DNA of 64,000 nt from assembly GCF_900177645.1 (NCBI RefSeq), contig NZ_FXAO01000011.1, forward strand, positions 62,001 to 126,000, in the 5' to 3' direction. The notes under the pieces are model-generated. The model did not search any database. It was not told the origin of the DNA and saw nothing but the letters and a program-made list of their open reading frames with translations. A program made the translations under genes and the position numbers. This document shows, piece after piece, positions 1-9,150 of this stretch (positions within the stretch are counted from its first letter, which is position 1; each line of letters begins with the position of its first letter). This DNA comes from Arenibacter troitsensis. Lineage in GTDB: Bacteria > Bacteroidota > Bacteroidia > Flavobacteriales > Flavobacteriaceae.

Positions 1-1785
1 TGTCCCTTGCAGGAAGTCCTGATTATCCAGCTCGGTCATTACATAAGAGGCGTTCACCCTTAGGTTTAACTTATCCCCGTTATGGCGCAAGCCCAAGAAA
101 GGCGACTGTTGAATATTTACGAAGTTGAAATCCGAACTCAAAGCCTCGTTAAACTGGGTATACCTATTATCATCCACGTCATAGTCCATGACCTCCTTGG
201 AATTGTCCCTGTGATCATTCTTAAATTCATAACCAATATCCAAGAACAGCTTGGTAGTCAAAGGCTGTCTATAACGGGCTTCCAGTTCATAGGAATTTCT
301 TTTGTTATCGATATCGGATAGCTGATCCACGTTCTCTACACTGGGATCGTCCCCAAATACCTCCCTAACGGAATTGAGGTTGGAACTGCTTTGGTTTTCC
401 GTATTGTCGTTGGAAAAGGTAAAAGTGATCAGTTTTCCAATCGTATCCAACTTTTTCATTACACTCAACCTATTGGAAAAATTTCTTTGAAATCCGTCAT
501 TGACCGTGATACGATTGTTGCTGTTGATCAAATCTCCCTCCTCATCCGTAGAAAATGTATTATTCCTGTTCACAGAATTGGTCCTATTGACACTCATGGA
601 GGGCTGTAGGCTAATGCGAAGGGTTTCATCCACATCATATTCAATATTGGCCGCCCCTCGATTGGAATTGGTAGACCCCTCAAAATTAGATTCGCTTTCC
701 GTAAAATATCTGCTGTCCGGTAAAATGTTCTCCCGGGATGTTTTTTGGTCGTTGTAGGAATCACTGTATCCAAAAAAGTAATTGGCATCTATCTTGTACT
801 CTCCCTTTTCCGCATTGGCATAGCTGGCACCCAAGTTGGAAGAGGTGGTAATACCATTTCCAAAGTTATTGATCAAGCCAGATTCCTGCGCACCGGAATA
901 CCCTCCATTGGTATTCCCTACCATATCGTAAATCTCGTCATAGGAAAAACCGGAATTGTTAATATTATTGGAACTGGCAATAAAACTCAACCTTTTCTTA
1001 TTACTAAAATAATTGAGAAGTCCGTTGAGCTGATACCTTTCATCAGTACCATAGCCTGCCGCCATTCTTCCCATATATCCTTTATTCTTATCTTCCTTTA
1101 TGGTTAGGTTAATGGTTTTGGTTTCCCCTTCCCCTTCCTCTCCACTAAACTCCTGCTCTTTGGTCTTGGTGTCCGAAATCTGTATCTTACTTATGATATC
1201 CTTGGGCAAACTTTTGGTTGCTACCTTGGGGTCGTTACTAAAGAATACTTGGCCATTTACCAGAACCTGATCAACTTCCTTTCCGTTAACAGTAATCTTG
1301 CCATCACTATCCACTTCTACTCCGGGCAACTTTTTTAATACGTCCTCTACGTTAGCATCGGGCTTTGTCTTAAAGGAATCCGCATTAAATTCCAAGGTAT
1401 CCTTTTTAATGGTAATCGGCACCCTATCGCCCACGATCAGGACTCCCTCCAACTCTTGCGCCTGCTCCTCCAATTGTACTTTCCCCAAATCTACCTGAGA
1501 TTCCAGTTTCACCTTTATATAATGTGGTTTATACCCATTATAGGAGAAGAATACGTTTACCTCCTTAAGACTGGTATCCCCTTCCAGTTCAAATACTCCT
1601 TTTTGATCGGACACGGTGTATGATACCAAAGTACTGTCCTTTACAGATTCAGCATAAATGGTAGAGGCCTCCAACGGGGCCTGGGTAATGGCATCTACAA
1701 TCTTCCCGCTCAATACAAAATCTTGGGAAAAAGAAAGGCTAAAAAATAAAATGGAAAATAGAATAGAAAAGTGAAATTTCTTCAT
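1..1785 (-). CDS. TonB-dependent outer membrane beta-barrel protein, C-terminus cut by window edge
   Basis: The minus-strand frame is open from the ATG at 1785 to the left edge (595 codons), so only the N-terminal part is seen. Residues 1-20 form a signal peptide (MKKFHFSILFS... ending FSQ). A carboxypeptidase-regulatory-like beta-sandwich follows (about 22-100), then a plug-like domain with VEDVLKKLPGVEVDSDGKI, and then alternating polar/aromatic strands typical of an outer-membrane barrel. This resembles the flavobacterial outer-membrane beta-barrel family related to TonB-dependent receptors, but lacks the VVVIGYG signature of SusC proteins, and no SusD partner is visible. The ligand is unknown. 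A good promoter lies at 1828-1859. The family call is firm; the substrate cannot be inferred. Confidence 0.85.
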   Translation of the reverse strand, partial: MKKFHFSILFSILFFSLSFSQDFVLSGKIVDAITQAPLEASTIYAESVKDSTLVSYTVSDQKGVFELEGDTSLKEVNVFFSYNGYKPHYIKVKLESQVDLGKVQLEEQAQELEGVLIVGDRVPITIKKDTLEFNADSFKTKPDANVEDVLKKLPGVEVDSDGKITVNGKEVDQVLVNGQVFFSNDPKVATKSLPKDIISKIQISDTKTKEQEFSGEEGEGETKTINLTIKEDKNKGYMGRMAAGYGTDERYQLNGLLNYFSNKKRLSFIASSNNINNSGFSYDEIYDMVGNTNGGYSGAQESGLINNFGNGITTSSNLGASYANAEKGEYKIDANYFFGYSDSYNDQKTSRENILPDSRYFTESESNFEGSTNSNRGAANIEYDVDETLRISLQPSMSVNRTNSVNRNNTFSTDEEGDLINSNNRITVNDGFQRNFSNRLSVMKKLDTIGKLITFTFSNDNTENQSSSNLNSVREVFGDDPSVENVDQLSDIDNKRNSYELEARYRQPLTTKLFLDIGYEFKNDHRDNSKEVMDYDVDDNRYTQFNEALSSDFNFVNIQQSPFLGLRHNGDKLNLRVNASYVMTELDNQDFLQGT

Positions 1786-1827
1786 TTGGTAAAAATGTCT
1801 CGGATTCTTGGTAGTTTGGTAAGCCCC

Positions 1828-1859
1828 CAAAAATAACCCTTGACCTTCTACGACCCAAA
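1828..1859 (-). promoter_or_regulatory. Bacteroidota-type promoter for the outer-membrane beta-barrel gene
   Basis: Read on the minus strand, TTTG (1856-1859) is followed after 20 bases by TATTTTTG (1828-1835), matching the TTTG / TAnnTTTG primary sigma consensus of Bacteroidota. It predicts a leader of about 35-40 bases before the ATG at 1785. Confidence 0.65.
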
Positions 1860-1917
1860 TGGTTAACAGAACTTTAAGACCTCATATTAGTAAATACCCC
1901 AATACAAGCAAAGTTTC

Positions 1918-3222
1918 CTATTTCTTCCTCATAAATACGGTTACCGGCACCCCTGTAAAATCAAAATTCTCCCTTAATTTATTCTCCAGAAAACGCTTAT
2001 AAGGTTCCCTTACATATTGTGGGAGATTACAGAAAAAAGCGAACTGTGGATAAGGTGTTGGCAATTGGGTACAGAATTTTATCTTCACATACTTATCCTT
2101 ATAGGCGGGCGGAGGATAATTTTCTATTATGGGCAACATAATATCGTTCAGTTTTCTGGTAACCACCTTTTTTTGCCTGTTTTCATACACCTGAACGGCC
2201 GTTTCTATGGCCTTGAAAATCCGCTGTTTTGTTAAAACCGAGATAAATAGAATGGGCACATCCGTAAAGGGTGCTATGGCCTCTTTAATTTTCTGAGTGT
2301 AATGTTTAATGGTATTGGTCTCTTTGTCTTCAATCAAATCCCATTTGTTTACCAAGATCACTATTCCCTTGTTGTTACGCTGTGCCAACCAGAAAATATT
2401 TTCTACCTGTCCGTCAAAACCACGGGTGGCATCCAACATAAGAATACAGACATCCGAGTGCTCAATGGCCCTTACAGAGCGCATTACGGAATAGAATTCC
2501 AGATCTTCCCGTACTTTCGCCTTACGACGGATACCAGCAGTATCCACCAGATTAAACTCGAACCCAAAGCGGTTGTATTTGGTATCTATACTATCCCTAG
2601 TGGTACCGGCAATGTCCGTAACAATGTACCTCTCTTCCCCAATTAGGGCATTGATAAAAGATGATTTTCCAGCGTTGGGTCTACCTACTACGGCGAAACG
2701 AGGCAAATCGTCCTTCTCCTTTTCCTTTTCCGGCAATACCTTTACCAAATCGTCCAGTAAGTCGCCCGTGCCACTACCATTTATACTGGCAATGGTATAA
2801 TATTCGCCTAGGCCCAAGGAATAAAACTCCACGGCATCCTCGGCTCTTTTACCATTGTCCACTTTGTTCACCACTAAGAAAACGGGCTTATTTACACGTC
2901 TCAACAAATTGGCTACATCCTCATCCATTCCGGTAACGCCAGATTCCACGTCTACCATAAAGATGATGGCATCGGCCTCATCTATGGCCAATTCTACCTG
3001 CTTATCTATTTCCTTTTCAAAAACATCATCGCTCCCCAACACATATCCGCCGGTATCGATCAAAGAAAATTCCACACCGTTCCAATCACTCTTTCCGTAA
3101 TGACGATCTCGCGTAACCCCACTCACGGCATCAACAATGGCCTCTCTTCTTTGAATTAATCTATTGAAAAAGGTTGATTTGCCTACATTAGGTCTTCCTA
3201 CAATGGCTACTATAGCACTCAT
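1918..3222 (-). CDS. der: Ribosome-biogenesis GTPase Der (EngA)
   Basis: Der acts in late 50S ribosomal subunit assembly. Two tandem GTPase domains are visible: P-loop GRPNVGKST at residues 9-17, with DTGG and NKVD further on, and a second P-loop GRPNAGKSS near residue 180, with DTAG and NKWD. A C-terminal KH-like domain follows. The 434-residue length is normal for the family. The frame can be extended to a TTG at 3240, but that codon overlaps the predicted -7 box (3238-3245), and the family normally starts with this [10 protein letters not shown]-terminus, so the ATG at 3222 is chosen. The divergent neighbour is a small membrane protein; era lies 2.6 kb upstream on the same strand. Identification is certain. 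Confidence 0.98.
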   Translation of the reverse strand: MSAIVAIVGRPNVGKSTFFNRLIQRREAIVDAVSGVTRDRHYGKSDWNGVEFSLIDTGGYVLGSDDVFEKEIDKQVELAIDEADAIIFMVDVESGVTGMDEDVANLLRRVNKPVFLVVNKVDNGKRAEDAVEFYSLGLGEYYTIASINGSGTGDLLDDLVKVLPEKEKEKDDLPRFAVVGRPNAGKSSFINALIGEERYIVTDIAGTTRDSIDTKYNRFGFEFNLVDTAGIRRKAKVREDLEFYSVMRSVRAIEHSDVCILMLDATRGFDGQVENIFWLAQRNNKGIVILVNKWDLIEDKETNTIKHYTQKIKEAIAPFTDVPILFISVLTKQRIFKAIETAVQVYENRQKKVVTRKLNDIMLPIIENYPPPAYKDKYVKIKFCTQLPTPYPQFAFFCNLPQYVREPYKRFLENKLRENFDFTGVPVTVFMRKK

Positions 3223-3237
3223 ACTTTTAATTTGATG

Positions 3238-3245
3238 CAAAAGTA
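3238..3245 (-). promoter_or_regulatory. Candidate -7 box for der
   Basis: On the minus strand TACTTTTG matches TAnnTTTG and sits about 16 bases before the der ATG. The -33 region is only T-rich, with no clear TTTG, so support is partial. Confidence 0.45.
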
Positions 3246-3301
3246 CTATTTATATCCGAAGAAAAAACAGTATCTTTTATCCTAATTATCAGCCTAATAG
3301 T

Positions 3302-3793
3302 TTGAAGCCCCTACCCAACGAAATTGTACTAAGACCAAGGTTCCAGCTTAACCTAAAGGGTCCGGCCCAACCCATTCTACAATTGTTTCAAGAAGTGGAC
3401 AAGCCTCCTTTTATCGTTAAAGTATCCGATCATCATGTTTTTATAAAATTTAATAAGGCAGAAACCCATTTTTGGTCGCCGCAATTACAGATCGAGATAG
3501 TGGACCAGGAGGACGGAAACAGTACCATTTATGGCTTGTTTGGACCGAATCCCACCCTATGGACATTCTTCATGTTTGTCCATTTTGGCGTGGCCACCTT
3601 ATTTATCATTTTTGGGGTTTGGGCCTATTCCAATCAGGCTTTGGGTAAAGAAATGGGCCTTCAGATCGGTTTGATGGCCTTAATGGTCTTGGCCTGGATT
3701 GTGCTTTATATATTTGGAAGGATAGGAAAAAGAAAGGGCAAGCCCCAAATGCATCAATTGCATGAATTTATGCTAAGGCATACCAAAGGTTGA
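3302..3793 (+). CDS. Small two-helix membrane protein of unknown function
   Basis: This is a 163-residue protein. The N-terminal half (about 1-80) is soluble and contains FWSPQLQIEI and GLFGPNPTLWT. Two hydrophobic segments follow (about 88-110 and 120-140), then a basic tail. I recognise the architecture as a conserved flavobacterial hypothetical family, sometimes labelled GTP-binding protein in databases, but no nucleotide-binding motif is present, so that label is not supported. The start is a TTG; no in-frame ATG was found upstream, so the start is uncertain. It is transcribed divergently from der. Function unknown. Confidence 0.7.
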   Translation: MKPLPNEIVLRPRFQLNLKGPAQPILQLFQEVDKPPFIVKVSDHHVFIKFNKAETHFWSPQLQIEIVDQEDGNSTIYGLFGPNPTLWTFFMFVHFGVATLFIIFGVWAYSNQALGKEMGLQIGLMALMVLAWIVLYIFGRIGKRKGKPQMHQLHEFMLRHTKG

Positions 3794-4158
3794 AAGTTCA
3801 AAGTTTCTGGTTCACTAGGAGTTGGCAATCGCAATGTATAGTTTTCAGTTCAAAGTTTAAAGTTCCATGTTCTAAACGAAGATTAGCGTAGTCGAAATAG
3901 AATTGAGTCAGAAAGAAAAACTATTGACAGTGGCTTCGGCACCGCTCAGCCACCCAACAATAATCGGAGAATGTTATTCATCCAAATAATCATCCAAATA
4001 AATATCCAGAGTTACCAAACCGCGCCAATGGGTCCGGCCTAAAATGTTCGACTTCTACTCGTCCAGAAGATAGACTCTGCAGAAGTGACTATTACAAAAA
4101 ATAATCCCCGAGTATACAAAGCAGATACCCGGGGATTACTTACAAAACCATTTTCAAT
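3794..4158. other. Gene-free stretch with simple AAAGTT-rich repeats and a terminator
   Basis: It contains short imperfect repeats of the AGTTCAAAGTTT type at about 3794-3875, common low-complexity intergenic sequence in flavobacteria. The strong hairpin at its right end is listed separately. No ORF in it looks coding. Confidence 0.6.
4095..4138 (-). terminator. Rho-independent terminator of the beta-propeller lipoprotein gene
   Basis: A 14-bp stem (4102-4115 with 4125-4138, one mismatch) with a 9-base loop is followed on the minus strand by ATTTTTTG. It lies 20 bases downstream of the stop codon at 4159. Confidence 0.85.
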
Positions 4159-5682
4159 CTATTTTATTTCGTAAATCGCTACGGTGTTGGAAACTTCATT
4201 GGTGATAATGACCAAGGCATTTCCTGTTGGGCTATTTTCCTCTGCAATAGTCACCAAACCTTCTGGGGCAATATCCGAGGCATCAAAAAGCCAGTTTACG
4301 TATTCCGGACTATTGGGGTTGGTAATATCATACACCAAAACACCCCCGGTACGCTCCAAACCTACAAACAACAAGGTAGAGTTGCCCACCTTTAAAGTAG
4401 TTACAGATTCCGGTTCGGCACCTTTATCATCACTTCTTCCATCGGCCTCACCCTCATCGGCATTAAAATAAGACGGGTTAAGTTCCAAAGTCCTTCTTCC
4501 AATTTCATCCGCACTGTCATACACCAAAGTTCCTGAAGTAGACCAGATGGTAAAGGACCTTCCTCCGTAGGCATATATTTTATCAAAGTCACCATCGCCA
4601 TCGATATCACCATTGGCGGTGGTAATTTTTAACCTTCCCAAATTTTCCTCCATTTGTAGATCAGCGGCATTAGGGAAAGCAGTTGGGTCCAAGATTACGT
4701 CTTCTACCCTTTCCTCTTCGGAATATCCATCGTAATCCCTAGAATCCCCTTCATTGGCCGTAATAATATATTCCATCCCATCTAGCTTGGTAAAAGTAAT
4801 GGCATCCGGCATATAGAAACCAAACACTGGCCAATTCTGAAAGTTCCCTACCAAATCATCCTTATTACTGGCGTCCATCTTATTATCACCAAAAGAATAA
4901 TCTTTTACACCTAGACCAAAAACATTGGCAATGGCCTTATTCTTTAAATCGACTACGGCAATACCATTATTTTCCTGCAGCGTTACATAGGCAAACCTAC
5001 TATCGTCCGAAACTGCCACATATTCCGGTTCCACATCTTGGGCAATACTTGCCAACGGACCAAAAACCCTAAAATCGTTCCCTATTGAAGCTGCACTATA
5101 GGAAGTAAAAAACATAGTGTTAACTTCATTTTTTTGAACGTCCACTACAGAAATGGAACCCTCTGGATCTACCGAATAATCAGCATTTGGCTCCCCTTCA
5201 TTGGCAGAAATTATATATTTCCCATCAGGACTAAAAGCAACCATGTCTGGCAATGCCCCTACATTATATGTATTTACCAAGGCTTGGGTCTCAGTATCAT
5301 AAGTCTGTACTGTACCATTCATTTGTTTATTGGCATTTTCCACGGCCACAGCCAAAAGTCCGTCGTGAACCGCAACACTGTTTGGCGTTCCCGCCAATGA
5401 AATTGAGCTTAATTTTACTGAAGAAGAAGGAGATGAAATATCCCAAACGGAAACTTCGGACTGAACTGGATTGACGATAAACAATTTGTTGGTCTTGGGA
5501 TCAAAGGCACTGATTTCAGCATAACCTTCCTCTCCTGTTCCGTTGGAGAACCCACCTATTTTGGCGAATGTAAGGGTTGATACATCTACATCGTCATTAC
5601 CGCCACCATGGCCAATATGATCTTTGATACAAGAGGTGAATAGCGTTCCACCTACGAAAAGTGCTAAAAGTGTTTTTTTCAT
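4159..5682 (-). CDS. Secreted beta-propeller lipoprotein, choice-of-anchor I family
   Basis: This is a 507-residue protein. The signal peptide ends in a lipobox-like LFTSC with Cys18, so it is a predicted lipoprotein. The body is a YncE-like beta-propeller with repeated SPDGKYIISANEGEP / AVSDDSRFAYVTLQE blocks and the segment ANEGDSRDYDGYSEEERV, characteristic of the choice-of-anchor I group, sometimes labelled alkaline-phosphatase-like. I see no metal-site phosphatase motif, so enzymatic activity is not supported. It is a single-gene unit with its own terminator on the left. The role is probably at the cell surface or periplasm, possibly under phosphate or stress control, but nothing in the sequence proves this. 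Confidence 0.85.
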   Translation of the reverse strand: MKKTLLALFVGGTLFTSCIKDHIGHGGGNDDVDVSTLTFAKIGGFSNGTGEEGYAEISAFDPKTNKLFIVNPVQSEVSVWDISSPSSSVKLSSISLAGTPNSVAVHDGLLAVAVENANKQMNGTVQTYDTETQALVNTYNVGALPDMVAFSPDGKYIISANEGEPNADYSVDPEGSISVVDVQKNEVNTMFFTSYSAASIGNDFRVFGPLASIAQDVEPEYVAVSDDSRFAYVTLQENNGIAVVDLKNKAIANVFGLGVKDYSFGDNKMDASNKDDLVGNFQNWPVFGFYMPDAITFTKLDGMEYIITANEGDSRDYDGYSEEERVEDVILDPTAFPNAADLQMEENLGRLKITTANGDIDGDGDFDKIYAYGGRSFTIWSTSGTLVYDSADEIGRRTLELNPSYFNADEGEADGRSDDKGAEPESVTTLKVGNSTLLFVGLERTGGVLVYDITNPNSPEYVNWLFDASDIAPEGLVTIAEENSPTGNALVIITNEVSNTVAIYEIK

Positions 5683-5826
5683 TTTCTTTGGTTATTTATT
5701 TAAAACCAAAGATGAAAACTAGCTATAAGCTAAGCGTAAAATAAATAATAACTAATTGTTAAGGATCTAGCTAAAATGTTGTGGGTAAAGAAAAATTTAC
5801 CTCCCTAGAAACGAACTTTTAAAACA

Positions 5827-6711
5827 CTAACCTTGGTTATAGCCAAAGCGCTTCAACTGATTGGGATCGCTTCTCCAATTCTTGTTTACCTTAACATAGA
5901 GTTCCAAATGCACCTGTTTATCGAAGAATTTCTCCAGGTCTTTACGGGCTTCCACCCCTACCCTTTTAAGGGCACTTCCCTTATGGCCTATAATAATTCC
6001 TTTTTGGGAATCGCGTTCCACCATGATAACAGAACGCATGCGGATGATATCCTCATCTTCAAAAAATTCCTCGGTGTCGATCTCCACGGAGTATGGAATT
6101 TCCTTTTTATAGAATTGAAGGATTTTTTCCCTAATGGTTTCGTTTACAAAAAAGCGTTCTGGCTTATCGGTTAATTGATCCTTGGGATAATAAGGTGGGG
6201 CTTCCGGCAACAATTCCAAAATCCGCATAAAAACCTCCTTTACATTAAAATTCTGCAAGGCGGAAATAGGGTGAATTTCAGCCGTTGGCAATTGTTCCTG
6301 CCAATATTGAACCTGCTCTTCCAGGATTCCTTGTTCGGAAACATCAATCTTGTTCAACAAAAGCAATACAGGAATGGTACTATTCTTAATTTTTTCAAAA
6401 AAGCGCTCGTCCTTCAAGGCCTTTTCCCCAATTTCTACCATATAGATGAGGATATCGGCATCTTCAAAGGCAGATTTTACAAAGTCCATCATAGAGGACT
6501 GCAATTCATAAGCGGGCTTTATGATCCCTGGAGTATCGGAAAGTACCACTTGAAAATCATCCCCATTGACAATTCCCAAAATACGGTGCCGGGTAGTTTG
6601 CGCCTTAGAGGTAATAATGGATAATTTTTCCCCTACAAAGGCATTCATAAGTGTGGATTTCCCCACATTGGGATTTCCTATAATATTTACAAAACCGGCT
6701 TTATGCACCAT
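5827..6711 (-). CDS. era: GTPase Era
   Basis: Era binds 16S rRNA and is needed for 30S maturation. The 294-residue protein has P-loop GNPNVGKST at residues 12-20, DTPG, NKID, and a C-terminal type-2 KH domain containing the diagnostic GHKGSALKRVG segment. Length and motif order are standard. The start is the ATG at 6711, preceded by a TACCTTTG -7 box. It shares strand and neighbourhood with der. Identification is certain. Confidence 0.98.
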   Translation of the reverse strand: MVHKAGFVNIIGNPNVGKSTLMNAFVGEKLSIITSKAQTTRHRILGIVNGDDFQVVLSDTPGIIKPAYELQSSMMDFVKSAFEDADILIYMVEIGEKALKDERFFEKIKNSTIPVLLLLNKIDVSEQGILEEQVQYWQEQLPTAEIHPISALQNFNVKEVFMRILELLPEAPPYYPKDQLTDKPERFFVNETIREKILQFYKKEIPYSVEIDTEEFFEDEDIIRMRSVIMVERDSQKGIIIGHKGSALKRVGVEARKDLEKFFDKQVHLELYVKVNKNWRSDPNQLKRFGYNQG

Positions 6712-6736
6712 CTTCCCTTTTTATCTTTAATAAGTG

Positions 6737-6744
6737 CAAAGGTA
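6737..6744 (-). promoter_or_regulatory. Candidate -7 box for era
   Basis: TACCTTTG on the minus strand matches TAnnTTTG and lies about 25 bases from the era ATG. No clear -33 TTTG is visible. The gap to the upstream nhaC stop is short, so co-transcription is also possible. Confidence 0.45.
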
Positions 6745-6759
6745 GTGGAATCCTTCCAT

Positions 6760-8241
6760 CTATATCATAATTAAGCCTAAAATTACGTAAAGCAGCACTG
6801 TTACCAAACCGCCGATCAAGGCATAGGGCAATTGGGTATTAATATGATCTATATGATCACTGGCAGAAGCCATGGAGGAGATAATGGAAGTGTCAGAAAT
6901 AGGCGAACAGTGATCCCCGAAAACTCCACCCCCTAAAGTCGCGGCTACTATCAAAGGCAGAGGCGCACCGTGGATTTCGGCCATGGGCATGGAAATCGCC
7001 ATCATAATGGCAAAGGTTCCCCAGGAAGTCCCGGTTGAAAATGCAATAAAGGAGCTGATCACAAAAATAACTGCCGGCAAAAAAGCGGGAGACAACCAAT
7101 CCTTGGACCAGTTTGCAACAAATTGTCCGGTACCCAAGGCATTACAGGCGTCGCCAATAGCAAAGGCCAATAGCATTAACAATGCCAGTGGCATCAATTC
7201 ACTTATACCCTTCAATACCAGATCTATCATTTCCTTGGTTTTCATAATTTTTTGGGACCTATAAAGCACCATGGCAACCAAAATCGCCGTAAGAACCGCG
7301 TATAGGACAGAGGATGAGCCGGAACCCTGGCCAATAGCCTTAAACACATGATCGCCAAAAGAAGTAGCATCCTCCACGGCATCCCAACCAGTATAGGAAA
7401 GATAGAAAGGCATCATGACTACCATGGTTGCCAAGGGAACGATCATATTATAAGCCCTGGCCTTGATCCCTTCTTTGGACTCAAAGGAAGTTACCTCACT
7501 GGACAACATAGGTTTGGCATTATCATTCAGCAATTTACCTGTTTCCCTAGTGCGCATTTCCGCTTTCGACATTGGTCCAATATCCTTTTTGGTAATTATC
7601 ACCACGAAAACGATAACTATTGCCAAGATGGGGTAAAAATTAAAAACTATGGAAGAAAGCATGGTTCCAAACGGATTTTCGATACCCTGTGTAAGCAAAA
7701 GCCCCATTATGAATGCTCCCCATGCATTAAAGGGAATTAAAATGGAGGAGGGGGCGGAACTGGAATCGGCTATGTAGGCCAATTTTTCCCTGGGAATCTT
7801 CAGTTTATCGAAAACCGGACGATATAGGGTTCCTACCGTTAAGGAACTAATGCTTGTTTCTACAAACAACAAAATCCCCGTAAACATGGCCATAAGCTGC
7901 ACTACTACCCTGCTATAGCCACTTTGTTTTCTCTCAAAATAGGCTATCACCTTATTAAGCTCGTTAATAAATCCTTCCACCCCTTTGGAGTACTGTATAA
8001 ACAATAGCAAAGCCCCTACCAGGGCACTGAACATTATGGTTCTGGTATTGCCCGGAGACTTAAAGACATTGACCATCCCTTCAATGGCTGCCAAGGTACC
8101 CGTAAAGAAATTCCAATCATTGATGATCACCCAAGAGAACCATATGCCAAAAAGCAGGGCTATATAAACTTGTTTGGTTCTGAGCGCCAGTACAATAGCG
8201 ATTACAGGCGGTAGGATTGAGAGAAAACCATAGTTATCCAT
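6760..8241 (-). CDS. nhaC: Na+/H+ antiporter, NhaC family
   Basis: This 493-residue inner-membrane protein has about a dozen hydrophobic segments and family-typical loops, including FVETSISSLTVGTLYRPV, SSAPSSILIPFNAWGAFIM and GGGVFGDHCSPISDTSIISS. The last is the conserved GDHxSPxSDT stretch of NhaC-type exchangers. It is expected to exchange external H+ for cytoplasmic Na+, fitting a marine lifestyle. It ends 48 bases upstream of era on the same strand. Related four-substrate exchangers (malate/lactate) share the fold, so the exact ion pair is inferred from the family. Confidence 0.9.
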   Translation of the reverse strand: MDNYGFLSILPPVIAIVLALRTKQVYIALLFGIWFSWVIINDWNFFTGTLAAIEGMVNVFKSPGNTRTIMFSALVGALLLFIQYSKGVEGFINELNKVIAYFERKQSGYSRVVVQLMAMFTGILLFVETSISSLTVGTLYRPVFDKLKIPREKLAYIADSSSAPSSILIPFNAWGAFIMGLLLTQGIENPFGTMLSSIVFNFYPILAIVIVFVVIITKKDIGPMSKAEMRTRETGKLLNDNAKPMLSSEVTSFESKEGIKARAYNMIVPLATMVVMMPFYLSYTGWDAVEDATSFGDHVFKAIGQGSGSSSVLYAVLTAILVAMVLYRSQKIMKTKEMIDLVLKGISELMPLALLMLLAFAIGDACNALGTGQFVANWSKDWLSPAFLPAVIFVISSFIAFSTGTSWGTFAIMMAISMPMAEIHGAPLPLIVAATLGGGVFGDHCSPISDTSIISSMASASDHIDHINTQLPYALIGGLVTVLLYVILGLIMI

Positions 8242-8386
8242 AGATGATCGGGCGAATTAAAGGTGACGGATTTATATTAAAATCGATACAAAATAGAAAG
8301 ATTTTGGACAATGAGGACTACAACTATCTATTTTTAAATGTTTGATAAAAATTTAGTCTCATTTTTAATATTTAATTGAAAATAGA

Positions 8387-8417
8387 TTTGGGAAATCATA
8401 AAAAGCATGTATCTTTG
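8387..8417 (+). promoter_or_regulatory. Promoter of the initiator tRNA
   Basis: TTTG at 8387-8390 and TATCTTTG at 8410-8417 are separated by exactly 19 bases, a textbook Bacteroidota housekeeping promoter. It leaves a leader of about 65-70 bases before the mature tRNA at 8491. Confidence 0.85.
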
Positions 8418-8490
8418 CAGTCCGAAATAATTCAGTCAGCATTATGAACTGAGGGTTTAGAGCCAAGTTGACTATTTTGGAAACGCACAT

Positions 8491-8563
<73 letters not shown>

Positions 8564-8570
8564 CTAGGAA

Positions 8571-8598
8571 AGCCTTTCAGCAATGAAAGGCTTTTTTT
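8571..8598 (+). terminator. Rho-independent terminator of the tRNA gene
   Basis: Stem AGCCTTTCA / TGAAAGGCT (8571-8579 with 8584-8592), GCAA tetraloop, then seven T. It starts 8 bases after the tRNA. Confidence 0.93.
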
Positions 8599-8948
8599 AT
8601 GGAGTGCTGAGCATGTGTACTTGCTTAGGCAGGCGACATAAAAAAATGACAGCACAACAGCGCTGGAGCTTTCCTTGTAAAGTTACCCCCCTGGCCCTTT
8701 CCGGAGCATAGCGAAGGAAAGAATCCAGTTCCTATTTCTATGAAAACCATACTGCTATTTTGGTACAAATCAAATTATTAATCGATACAGCCAACATTCA
8801 AAAAGATTGGTTTCTATTTTTATATCATGTTCTCATAAACATTAGTAAATTTATGGCATAGTCCCTTGCAAAGTTACGGGTATGGGCTAAAGAATTTCAT
8901 ATAGCATTGTAGTATCGCGAAAATTATAATTAACCATAAAAATAGCAT
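8599..8948. other. Gene-free stretch, nothing recognised
   Basis: About 350 bases. The only pattern is two related phrases, CCTTGTAAAGTTAC near 8672 and CCTTGCAAAGTTACGGG near 8865. No convincing ORF, RNA or promoter was found. Confidence 0.5.
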
Positions 8949-9080
8949 ATGCAAAAAATAATAAGGGCACTTTTGGCTGGTTGGGGAGCTAAAAAAATAG
9001 GAGGAGGAAAATGTGGATGTATAGGCGCTGTTATTGTATTTCTAATACTATATTGGCTGTTGGGATACGTTTTTAACTAG
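8949..9080 (+). CDS. 43-residue single-pass membrane protein
   Basis: A short ORF with an ATG start. The N-terminal half is amphipathic and basic, with GWGAKKIGGGKCGC, and is followed by one hydrophobic helix (about 25-41). I recognise the GWGAKK-x-GGG-C pattern as recurring in very small flavobacterial membrane proteins, although I cannot search for it here. No promoter is obvious. Function unknown; a structural, lipid-associated or regulatory role is possible. Confidence 0.6.
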   Translation: MQKIIRALLAGWGAKKIGGGKCGCIGAVIVFLILYWLLGYVFN

Positions 9081-9150
9081 TACTGTCTGCACAATAATAT
9101 TTAAAAGGCGGCCTAACCACTTGAGTGTAGGAATTTCACATCCATTTTTT

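Noticed and set aside
3302-3793. GTP-binding annotation for the small membrane protein
   Set aside because: No P-loop or other GTPase motif is present; that label in databases would not be supported by this sequence.
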